DNA of 7,960 nt from Deltaproteobacteria bacterium (GTDB lineage: Bacteria; Desulfobacterota; GWC2-55-46), in contig JACPGA010000312.1 of NCBI GenBank assembly GCA_016182705.1, forward strand, positions 1 through 7,960, written 5' to 3'. The translations under genes and the position numbers were made by a program. The notes under the pieces were generated by a model. It was not told where the DNA came from, ran no database searches, and saw only the letters and a program-made list of their open reading frames with translations. Of the stretch, positions 1 through 6,900 are shown piece after piece. The stretch's first letter is position 1; each line of letters opens with the position of its first letter.

Positions 1-68
1 CGACAGCCCTGTTACAAAGAGCGGCGACAACCGTGTTACATGGTCTTTTGACTATGAACCTGTTTTAC
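1..68. repeat. Imperfect direct repeats with TGTTACA core
   Basis: Bases 1-16 (CGACAGCCCTGTTACA) and 25-40 (CGACAACCGTGTTACA) match at 14 of 16 positions with a period of 24. A weaker third relative lies at about 49-68 (TGAC, four extra bases, then AACC-like sequence and TGTTTTAC). The sequence shows the repeats directly. What they are is uncertain. Closely spaced copies of a short motif are typical of protein-binding arrays, either operator sites or the terminal transposase-binding repeats of some insertion sequences. If they mark an element end, the element body would lie left of the window. The first two copies also read in frame as RQPCY repeats before a TGA at 49-51, but there is too little to call a gene. 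Confidence 0.5.
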
Positions 69-153
69 GCGTCATCAAAAACGAGGTCGCTTATTTTACT
101 AAAGTTCGACGCACCCTTCCGCAATACCCTCTCACCCATCCCCTACTTTCTTC

Positions 154-183
154 TTTACACGCCCCTTTAAGCTGCTGTATAAT
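154..183 (+). promoter_or_regulatory. Sigma70-type promoter of typA
   Basis: A TTTACA -35 box (154-159, five of six consensus bases) is followed after 18 bases by a perfect TATAAT -10 box (178-183). Transcription would start near base 190 and give a leader of about 37 bases ahead of the typA start codon. The spacing, box quality and position directly upstream of the gene support the call. It has not been tested. Confidence 0.72.
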
Positions 184-214
184 AACGGATTCCATAAAAC
201 TTTTCACATTTTAC

Positions 215-223
215 AGAAGGAAG
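215..223 (+). promoter_or_regulatory. Ribosome binding site of typA
   Basis: The stretch AGAAGGAAG ends three bases before the ATG at 227, with the AAGGA core about five bases from the start. It fixes the typA start, which also agrees with the family's usual N-terminus just ahead of the first GTP-binding motif. Confidence 0.75.
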
Positions 224-226
224 ACT

Positions 227-2026
227 ATGCTGAACCTCAGGAACATCGCAATTATCGCCCACGTCGACCACGGCAAGACGACACTTGTCGACGCCATGCT
301 CAAACAGGCAGGCACTTTCCGCACAAACGAGAAGGTCCAGGACAGGGTCATGGACAACATCGACCTCGAGCGCGAGCGCGGAATCACCATCATGGCCAAG
401 AACACGTCCGTGAAGTACAATGACGTCAAGATCAACATCGTCGACACCCCGGGGCACGCCGACTTCGGCGGAGAAGTCGAAAGGACCCTCAAGATGGTCG
501 ACGGCGTCCTTCTGCTGGTCGATGCCTCGGAGGGCCCGCTCCCGCAGACCAGGTTCGTCCTCAAGAAGGCCCTTGAGCTCGAGTTGGTCCCTATCATCGT
601 CATAAACAAGATCGACAGGCCTGACGCGAGGATCCAGGAAGTCATAAACGAGGTATACGACCTTTTCATCGATCTCGACGCTAACGAAGACCAGCTCGAG
701 TTCCCGATAGTCTACACCAACGCCAAGAAAGGCACCGCCACGGTCGATCTGGCCGTTGAGGGCGCTGACCTGAAGCCACTTTTCGAACTTATCATTAAGA
801 CTGTACCGGCCCCGAAGGGCGACTCTGAAGCCATTCTCCAGGTGCTCGTCACGAATATAGACTATAACGATTACGTAGGCCGCCTCGCCGTCGGCAGGGT
901 ATTCGCCGGCACGATCAAGAACGCGGACAACGTCGCCATGGTGCACATCGATGGCAAAATCGTAAAGACAAAGACAACGGCCCTGTTCGTATTCCAGGGG
1001 CTTGAGCGGGCAGCTGTTGAAGAGGCTTCTGTCGGCGAGATAGTCGCGCTGGCCGGCATGGAAGGCATCTCCATCGGAGATACCATTACCTCGGCTGAAA
1101 CGCCTGTGGCTCTTCCCAGGATAACCGTCGACGAACCGACCATATCAATGGTCTTTTCCGCAAACACTTCGCCTTTCGCCGGAAAAGAAGGAAAGTTCGT
1201 CACCTCCAGGAACCTGCGCGAACGCCTCGAAAAGGAGCTCCTCTATAACGTTTCCATAAGGGTCCATTTTGAAAAGGCAGACGCATTCAAGGTCATGGGC
1301 CGCGGCGAACTCCAGCTCGCCATCATCATCGAGATGATGAGAAGGGAAGGCTACGAGCTTTCAGTCTCCATGCCTGAGACCATTACAAAGACGATAGACG
1401 GCGCGCTGCATGAGCCGATGGAACAACTCGTAATAGACATACCCGAAGAGTTCATCGGCGTCGTCACCCAGCAGGTCGGCGGCCGCAAGGGCAAGATGCT
1501 CAAGATGCAGAACAACGGCCACGGCAGGGTAAGGCTCGAGTTCAGGATACCTTCCAGAGGCCTTATCGGCTTCAGGTCCCAGTTCCTCACCGATACTAAA
1601 GGCACCGGCCTCCTGAACCACCTGTTTGACGGCTACGAGCCGTGGCACGGCACCATCTCCAAGAGGCAGAACGGCGTGCTTGTATCCGACAGGTCTGGAG
1701 TGACCACCATATACGCGCTCTTCGGCATCCAGCCCAGAGGCACCCTCTTTACAAAGGAAAGCACGCCTGTTTACGAAGGCATGCTCATCGGCGAGAACTC
1801 GAGGGACAACGACATGGACGTCAATGTCGTTAAGGAAAAGAAGCTCACGAACATGAGGGCCTCGGGTTCTGATGACTCCATGTTCCTGTTCCCGCCCCGC
1901 CAGATGACCCTTGAGCAGGCGCTCGAGTTCATACAGGATGACGAGCTGGTCGAAGTGACTCCCCAGTCGATAAGGCTCCGTAAAAAGGTGCTCGAAGCTG
2001 GGAAAAGGCCGAAGAAGAGGGATTGA
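227..2026 (+). CDS. typA: Ribosome-associated translational GTPase TypA/BipA
   Basis: This 599-residue protein belongs to the translation-factor GTPase superfamily with EF-G and LepA. Known family members bind the 70S ribosome or 50S precursors in the cytoplasm and help late 50S assembly and translation under cold and other stress. All GTP-binding motifs are visible: AHVDHGKT at residues 11-18 (P-loop), RERGITI at 49-55 (switch I), DTPGH at 73-77 and NKID at 127-130. After the G domain (about 1-200) come the beta-barrel domain II, the EF-G-like domains III and V, and the TypA-specific C-terminal domain. The EF-G-like and C-terminal parts include the family signatures [16 protein letters not shown] and [11 protein letters not shown]. 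The length matches the usual 600-615 residues, with no sign of truncation or frameshift. The gene has its own promoter and is followed by a strong terminator, so it is probably monocistronic. Confidence 0.97.
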   Translation: MLNLRNIAIIAHVDHGKTTLVDAMLKQAGTFRTNEKVQDRVMDNIDLERERGITIMAKNTSVKYNDVKINIVDTPGHADFGGEVERTLKMVDGVLLLVDASEGPLPQTRFVLKKALELELVPIIVINKIDRPDARIQEVINEVYDLFIDLDANEDQLEFPIVYTNAKKGTATVDLAVEGADLKPLFELIIKTVPAPKGDSEAILQVLVTNIDYNDYVGRLAVGRVFAGTIKNADNVAMVHIDGKIVKTKTTALFVFQGLERAAVEEASVGEIVALAGMEGISIGDTITSAETPVALPRITVDEPTISMVFSANTSPFAGKEGKFVTSRNLRERLEKELLYNVSIRVHFEKADAFKVMGRGELQLAIIIEMMRREGYELSVSMPETITKTIDGALHEPMEQLVIDIPEEFIGVVTQQVGGRKGKMLKMQNNGHGRVRLEFRIPSRGLIGFRSQFLTDTKGTGLLNHLFDGYEPWHGTISKRQNGVLVSDRSGVTTIYALFGIQPRGTLFTKESTPVYEGMLIGENSRDNDMDVNVVKEKKLTNMRASGSDDSMFLFPPRQMTLEQALEFIQDDELVEVTPQSIRLRKKVLEAGKRPKKRD

Positions 2027-2056
2027 GCAGCAGGAGAAAAAACAGACATCTACTGG

Positions 2057-2093
2057 AAAAGCCGCGGGGATTTATGCCGCGGCTTTTCTTTTT
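2057..2093 (+). terminator. Intrinsic terminator of typA
   Basis: A perfect 11-bp stem (2057-2067 AAAAGCCGCGG with 2077-2087 CCGCGGCTTTT) encloses a 9-base loop and runs into a T-rich tail ending at 2093. It begins 31 bases after the typA stop codon, the expected place for the main terminator of this gene. Confidence 0.9.
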
Positions 2094-2142
2094 CCTCTGG
2101 CGAGCTTTGAATTAAAGAAGCAGATGGTTTTTTTGAGCAACC

Positions 2143-2186
2143 AAAGAAAAAAGCCGCAGGCAAAGATGCCTGCGGCTTTTTTCTTT
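2143..2186. terminator. Bidirectional intrinsic terminator between typA and nhaD
   Basis: Two perfectly complementary 20-base arms (2143-2162 and 2167-2186) flank a 4-base loop. The GC-rich core is GCCGCAGGCA paired with TGCCTGCGGC. An A-rich run on the left and a T-rich run on the right give a U tract on both transcripts. Facing left, it is the first terminator-shaped structure with a U tract that I see after the nhaD stop codon, about 110 bases away. Facing right, it backs up the typA terminator. Confidence 0.87.
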
Positions 2187-2188
2187 TC

Positions 2189-2264
2189 TCCGGGAAGGCT
2201 TGGGCCTCTACAGGAGGATGCCCGTCAACAGCCCTCCCCTTCCCGGATTGCCCCTGTGAGGGCA
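2189..2264. other. Inverted-repeat-rich stretch downstream of nhaD
   Basis: A perfect 10-bp inverted repeat (2189-2198 TCCGGGAAGG with 2238-2247 CCTTCCCGGA) encloses a second hairpin near 2202-2224 (GGGCCTC, a short loop, then GAGG and GCCC). A further perfect hairpin, TGCCC/GGGCA with a 6-base loop, occupies 2249-2264. In the leftward direction this segment lies between the nhaD stop codon and its terminator, so it would be a folded 3' untranslated region. It has no convincing reading frame. It could be mRNA-stabilising structure, a 3'-derived small RNA, or chance pairing in GC-rich DNA. Confidence 0.45.
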
Positions 2265-2295
2265 GCTCATGATTTGCCGGTTCTAAAAACAGTTG

Positions 2296-3600
2296 TCAGT
2301 GGCTCATTCCCTTTACGACAAACCACCACGCGACAATGCTGCCGATATAGCCAAGAGCGACGACAGGCGTCCACTTGAGATGGGACATGAAAGTGTACAG
2401 GTCGCGGCGGACGCCCATGACGGCCACCCCGGCGGCAGAGCCGATGGATAGAAGGCTTCCGCCGGTGCCTGCCGTAAGCGTTACGAGGAGCCACTCGTCA
2501 AGCCCCATAGCCGGGTTCATCTGCAGGACGGCGTACATGACCGGAATGTTGTCTATGATTGCCGAGATGACGCCTACGGCTATATTAGCGTTTGTTGGCC
2601 CAAACCCGCCGTACAGGTTCGTGCTGAGGAGCGCCAGGTAGCCTATGTACTGGAGCGCGCCTACTGCGGTGATGATGCCGAAGAAGAAAAAGAGGGTGTC
2701 GAACTCGGCTTTCTCGACTTTTCTGAAAATATTGAAGCTCTCGGACACCTCAGAGTGGCTGGCGTTATTGCTGTTCGTTTTCTTCAGGTAATAGCCCATG
2801 AACATCAGGAAGCCCAGACCGGTCATCATGCCGAGGAACGGGGGCAGGTGAAGGAACTGATGGAAGCTTACAGCTGTCGCTATGGTGAGGAAGCCAAGAA
2901 ATATGACCCTCTTGGCTCCGGGCTTCATCTTTATGGACTCTGTCGAGCCCTCAGGCCTCCCCTTTGGCAGGAAGAAGAACATGATGAATGCCGGGATGAA
3001 CCAGTTGATGACAGACGGGATGAAGATGTACATGAATTCCAGGGTGCTTACCCTGCCGGCTGTCCAGACCATGAGTGTCGTGATGTCTCCGAAGGGGCTC
3101 CACGCTCCTCCCGCGTTGGCGGCTATTATTATATTGATGAACGCCGGAACCACGAAGGCCCTGTTGGAGCTGACCGCGGCCACGACAGTCGCCATGAGAA
3201 GCGCGCTGGTTAAGTTGTCGGCAACAGCGGAAAGGAAGAATGTTATGATGCCGGTAATCCAGAACAGCTGCCTGAACCCGAACCCCTTTTTTAGAAGCCA
3301 GGACTTGAGCGAATCAAAGACCATCCTTTCCTGAAGGGTGTTGATGTAGGTCATCGCCACCAGGACGAAGAAGAACAGCTCTGCTATCTCGCCTATCATG
3401 TGCTTTACGTGCTCTTCGGCATGCCCCCCTCCGAAAGAGGCCTCGTAACCTGCCACAAGGGCCCACATGAGGCAGCCTATCAATATAACCGGCTTGGATT
3501 TCCTGAGGTGGAGCTTTTCCTCAAAAATCACAAGCGCGTACGCCAGGATAAACGCGGCAACGCTGACATAACCGACCCATGAAGCTGTAAGCGAACTCAT
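2296..3600 (-). CDS. nhaD: NhaD-type Na+/H+ antiporter
   Basis: This 434-residue polytopic inner-membrane protein is of the NhaD family in the ion transporter superfamily. Known NhaD proteins exchange cytoplasmic Na+ or Li+ for external H+, most actively at alkaline pH. Many hydrophobic helices are visible. So are conserved helix-break motifs with buried polar residues: VADNLTSALL (Asp128-Asn129), NAGGAWSPFGDITT (162-175), IIDNIPVMYA (Asp350-Asn351), and the late GTGGSLLSIGSAAG loop. These duplicated DN and glycine/serine-rich stretches are the expected ion-path elements. A small His/Glu-rich loop, GGHAEEHVKH, at about 58-67 could take part in pH sensing, but this is inference. The ATG at 3600 has GGGGGAG just upstream (3611-3605 on this strand), separated by four bases. 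The length is within the family's range. The gene is divergent from the signalling gene at 3964 and preceded by an unusual structured leader. Substrate preference cannot be read from sequence alone. Confidence 0.93.
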   Translation of the reverse strand: MSSLTASWVGYVSVAAFILAYALVIFEEKLHLRKSKPVILIGCLMWALVAGYEASFGGGHAEEHVKHMIGEIAELFFFVLVAMTYINTLQERMVFDSLKSWLLKKGFGFRQLFWITGIITFFLSAVADNLTSALLMATVVAAVSSNRAFVVPAFINIIIAANAGGAWSPFGDITTLMVWTAGRVSTLEFMYIFIPSVINWFIPAFIMFFFLPKGRPEGSTESIKMKPGAKRVIFLGFLTIATAVSFHQFLHLPPFLGMMTGLGFLMFMGYYLKKTNSNNASHSEVSESFNIFRKVEKAEFDTLFFFFGIITAVGALQYIGYLALLSTNLYGGFGPTNANIAVGVISAIIDNIPVMYAVLQMNPAMGLDEWLLVTLTAGTGGSLLSIGSAAGVAVMGVRRDLYTFMSHLKWTPVVALGYIGSIVAWWFVVKGMSH

Positions 3601-3663
3601 GAAACTCCCCCTTTTTTACTTCTGTCTGTCTGTTTTATTAGTGAAACGCCTGATTCCGGGCAC

Positions 3664-3707
3664 AAAAAAAGGCCGACAAAAAGAGGTAAACCCCTTTCAT
3701 CAGCCTT
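3664..3707 (-). terminator. Terminator-like hairpin in the nhaD leader (possible attenuator or riboswitch platform)
   Basis: Read on the minus strand, AAGGCUGAU (3707-3699) pairs with GUCGGCCUU (3677-3669). An inner helix of GAAAGGGG with CCUCUUUU closes on a UUUA loop, giving about 17 pairs including several G-U pairs. A run of seven U residues (3670-3664) follows immediately. On the plus strand the hairpin is followed by CUCUCCC, so it is oriented with nhaD. It lies about 64 bases upstream of the nhaD ATG and downstream of the best promoter candidate, with no upstream gene on this strand for it to terminate. That arrangement fits conditional termination of nhaD. The ligand, if any, is unknown. 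Confidence 0.6.
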
Positions 3708-3757
3708 CTCTCCCAAAAAAAATGGGCGCGTCCGTCCGCTCTAAATCTGCACATATC
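3708..3757 (-). promoter_or_regulatory. Upstream half of the nhaD leader, candidate sensing region
   Basis: This is the part of the predicted nhaD transcript between its start (near 3757) and the terminator-like hairpin. It holds a GC-rich stretch, GCGGACGGACGCGCCC, then CCC and GGG separated by an A and eight U residues (3726-3712), and then GAGAG leading into the hairpin. No open reading frame resembling a leader peptide is evident. If the hairpin is regulated, this segment, together with the hairpin itself, is where a ligand or protein would act. I do not recognise it as a specific riboswitch class by eye. Confidence 0.35.
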
Positions 3758-3792
3758 TATGCCATTATAAAGTAAAGAAGTCAACCCGGAAA
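3756..3792 (-). promoter_or_regulatory. Promoter candidate(s) for nhaD
   Basis: On the minus strand a perfect TATAAT box lies at 3769-3764, but the matching -35 position is weak (TTTCCG at 3792-3787). A second reading pairs a good -35, TTGACT (3784-3779), with a poor -10, CATAGA (3761-3756), across 17 bases. Either gives a leader of roughly 150 bases that includes the terminator-like hairpin. Confidence 0.5.
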
Positions 3793-3845
3793 AACAGGTT
3801 CAGGAAAACATCCTGGAAGCCGATAAGAATACAGGGTAAAAAGGT

Positions 3846-3874
3846 TTGCTTTTTCCAGAGGTTATGGTTATATT
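3846..3874 (+). promoter_or_regulatory. Promoter candidate of the GGDEF-EAL gene
   Basis: TTGCTT (3846-3851) and TATATT (3869-3874) are separated by exactly 17 bases. The -10 box matches five of six consensus bases and the -35 box three of six. Transcription would start near 3881 and give an untranslated leader of about 80 bases. Confidence 0.5.
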
Positions 3875-3951
3875 TAAGCAAAGCCGGGCTGAAGTACTTC
3901 TGGTTCCCTCACCCCTGAAAACGTACAGGCCTACCTTTCATATTCCCGGTC

Positions 3952-3955
3952 AAGG
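3952..3955 (+). promoter_or_regulatory. Weak ribosome binding site of the GGDEF-EAL gene
   Basis: AAGG lies eight bases before the GTG start codon at 3964. The modest Shine-Dalgarno match combined with a GTG start suggests low translation, which is common for signalling proteins. The start is supported by the short basic N-terminus leading directly into the first membrane segment. Confidence 0.5.
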
Positions 3956-3963
3956 TTTTTAAA

Positions 3964-6900
3964 GTGCGCAAAATCAAATTCTCTCTTCTGAAAAAGGCCC
4001 TGGCGGCCACAGTCCTTATCCTGCTGCCTATACTTATTACTTTCGTTATAAGCTATGGGAAGAACCGTGATCTTCTTGAAAAGCACCTGCTTGAGGACCT
4101 TTCTCTCATATCCGACGGTTTCGAGGGACAGGTATATCAGTTCCTTGAAATGGCCAGGCGCCGTACCGTTGACTTCGCCACGGACGGTTCCATCATCTCC
4201 GTCCTCAGGAGCGGGGCCGCCTCCTCCAGAGAACTTTCAGAGCACCTCCTCAGGAACAAGCTTCCAATTGACAGCCAGATACACGCCATAGCGGTAATCT
4301 CGTCAAAGGGCAGCGTAGTGGCTTCTACTGACCCCGGGCTTCACGGCAGGGACTTCTCTTCCAATCCGGTTTTCACCTCCACGAAAGATTCATCCAGCCT
4401 TATAGAGATGCGACACGGGATAAAAGGTGTGCCCGAGCTGGCGGTTTCGGCGCCGGTGAAAGACCATAATGGCGTCTTTATAGGGGTCGTGACCAATTTC
4501 ATCCTGCTCCCGGAGCTTGAAAACGTCCTTAGCGGAGAATTCACAAAAGAGCTTGGGGCTATTACCGCGGGGCCGGGGCCGAGGCGCACGCTTGAAGCCT
4601 ATATCGTGAACAAGGACAGCCTGATGATAACAGGCTCAAAGTTCATCAAGAACGCTGTTTTGAATCAAAAGGTGGAAACAGAACCAGTCAGGGCGTGCAT
4701 TGAGCGCAGGCAGGAGATAACCGGGTTTTACACGGATTACAGAGGCGTTAAGGTCGCGGGAGCCTCCATGTGCCTGCCCAGCCTCAACTGGACGCTTCTC
4801 GTAGAGATAGATTCAAGCGAGGCCCTCCAGCCTGTCGCGGCCATAGGCAGGAACGCCGTCATAGCGGCCATAGCCGTGACGTTTCTTATCTCCGCCCTTC
4901 TTTTCATATTCTACAGGACCATAGTCGCCCAGCTGAAGGGACTGTCTCTGGCAGCGCTCAGGATATCGGAAGGAGATTACGCCACACGTGTCCCTGTGAA
5001 GGGAACGGATGAGATAGGCTGGCTTGCCGAGACATTCAACACCATGGCCTCCCAGATAAGCGAGCGCAATTCGGCTCTGACTGAAAGCGATGAAAGGCTT
5101 AAATCCATACTGGATAACTCCTCTGCCATCGTTTATATGAAGGACCTCGACGGCAGGTACATATTCGTGAACCACGGGTATGCCGGGATATTCAAGCTGG
5201 GCTGTGAAAGCTTCATGAGCAGGACCGATTACGACCTGTTCCCCGCTGACATGGCCGACAGGTTCAGGGCCAGCGACGTTCAGGTAATGCACGCCACATC
5301 CGCCATGAAATTCGAGGAAGCCATAACCCGGGAGCAAGGGGTACACACTTACATCTCCATCAAGTTCCCTTTGCTGAATTCGGCAGGCAGGCCTTACGCG
5401 GTCTGCGGTTTCCTGACCGACATAACCGAGCGCAAGAAGATGGAGCTGGCGCTGAAGGAAAGCGAAGAGCGCCTTGCGAGGGCCCAGAGAATAACGCAGA
5501 CGGGAAGCTGGGACTGGGACGTCGTCAACGACAGGCTCTGGTGGTCTGACGAGATATACCGCATCTTTGGCCTGGAGCAAAACCAGTTCAGCGTCACTTA
5601 TGAGGCTTTCCTGAAATTCGTTCACCCCGGAGACAGGGAGTTCGTCGAGCACTCGGTCCAGCAGGCGTTCTATAACGGGAAGTCCTACGCCATAGACCAC
5701 AGGATAGTTCTGCCGGGCGGCGAGGAAAAGATAGTTCACGAAACCGCTGACCTCATACTCGGCCCGGACGGCAAGCCGGTGCGAATGATCGGGACCGTTC
5801 AGGACGTAACAGAGAGGAAGAAATCGGAATTCGAGCTCAAGAAGCTTTCGGCCGTAATCGAGCACAGCGTCAATCTTGTCTTCATAACCGACAGCCACGG
5901 CACTATTGAGTACGTCAACCCCACATTCGAGCAGGTGACAGGCTACTCAAAGGAAGACGCCATCGGCCAGAGCCCGCGGATACTTTCATCCGGAGAAGTG
6001 ACGAACTCCCAGTACCAGGAGATGTGGAAGACCATACTTTCAGGGCAGACCTGGAGGAGCACCATCAAGAACAGGAACAAGTCGGGCGGTTATTACTGGG
6101 CGGCTTCCGTCATCACTCCCATCAGGAACGAGCAGGGAGAGATCACGAATTTCCTCGCTGTCCAGGAGGATGTGACCGGCAAGATGATGTCAGAAGAGCG
6201 GATAAAATACCTGGCCAACTACGATGAGCTGACGTGCCTTATCAACCGGTCGCGGTTCATAGAACTTGTCGAGGAATGGACGAATATGTTGTCCGGGCGC
6301 GACAGAAGGGCCGTCATGTTCCTCATAGACATGGACCAGTTCAAACTACTTAACGACACCTTCGGCCATGGCGCTGGAGATGAGTACTTAAGGAGAATAG
6401 CGAAGGTGCTCGAAGGAGCGCTGAAGAATATATACAGCAAGGCCCCTGCCTCATTTGACGGCGAACCTCTTCTTTCCAGGTTGAGCGGTGACGAGTTCGC
6501 CATATACCTGCCCGGGCTCACCGAGTCCGAGGGCATGGAAGTGGCCGAGGAAATAAGAAAAGCTGTCGAAGACTTCTACTTCAGCGAGGCGTCGAGCAGT
6601 CTTACGATAAGCCTTGGGCTTGCGGCCCTTCCCGGGCATGGAACCAACGTAAAAGACCTCCTCACGAAAGCGGACGCCGCCATGTACAGGGCAAAGGAGC
6701 TCGGCAGAAACAAGGTACACAGCTATCGCGCTGAGGACCAGGACCTCGAAAAAATGCACTCAAGGCTTGCGTGGAGGGAGAGGATATTACATGGCTTGAA
6801 GGAGAACCGCTTTACGCCATGGTTCCAGCCGCTCCTTGACCTTAATACAGGAACGGTTCACCACTACGAGGCGCTTGCCAGGCTTATCGACTCTGACGGC

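Larger units (their letters stand above)
3601..3963. other. Divergent regulatory intergenic region
   Basis: This 363-base gap between divergent genes contains no convincing coding sequence. Its left half is the nhaD leader and promoter on the minus strand, including a short tetranucleotide repeat (TGTC/TCTG type) at about 3621-3632 near the ribosome binding site. Its right half, 3785-3963, holds the promoter candidate of the signalling gene. Beyond a small CAGG/CCTG hairpin near 3801-3815 I see nothing further there. Confidence 0.7.

Noticed and set aside
1..40. CRISPR array
   Set aside because: There are only two or three short degenerate copies with 8-base spacing, which does not fit repeat and spacer lengths of CRISPR arrays.
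1..51. Tail of a coding gene reading RQPCY repeats before TGA at 49
   Set aside because: Seventeen codons with tandem repetition and no recognisable domain are too little evidence. A noncoding repeat array explains the pattern better.
167..946. Minus-strand open frame opposite typA (259 residues)
   Set aside because: It is the antisense shadow of the conserved typA G domain. Its Asp/Val-rich low-complexity translation resembles no family.
2124..2378. Possible small gene of 84 residues between typA and nhaD
   Set aside because: It would run through the strong terminator at 2143-2186 and into the antisense 3' end of nhaD. It has no ribosome binding site and a composition typical of noncoding sequence.
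2755..3334. Plus-strand open frames opposite nhaD
   Set aside because: Both frames are antisense to the conserved membrane helices and ion-path motifs of nhaD and have no recognisable content.
3664..3745. Fluoride (crcB) riboswitch in the nhaD leader
   Set aside because: The GGCUGAUG stretch recalls the 3' part of that motif, but the required upstream GAUG-containing hairpin and pseudoknot partner are not visible, and the gene is an antiporter of a different family.
4813..5898. Long minus-strand open frame (361 residues) opposite the signalling gene
   Set aside because: It lies wholly antisense to well-supported HAMP and PAS coding sequence. The translation shows no recognisable domain, and no ribosome binding site or promoter supports it. 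Long antisense frames are expected in this base composition.
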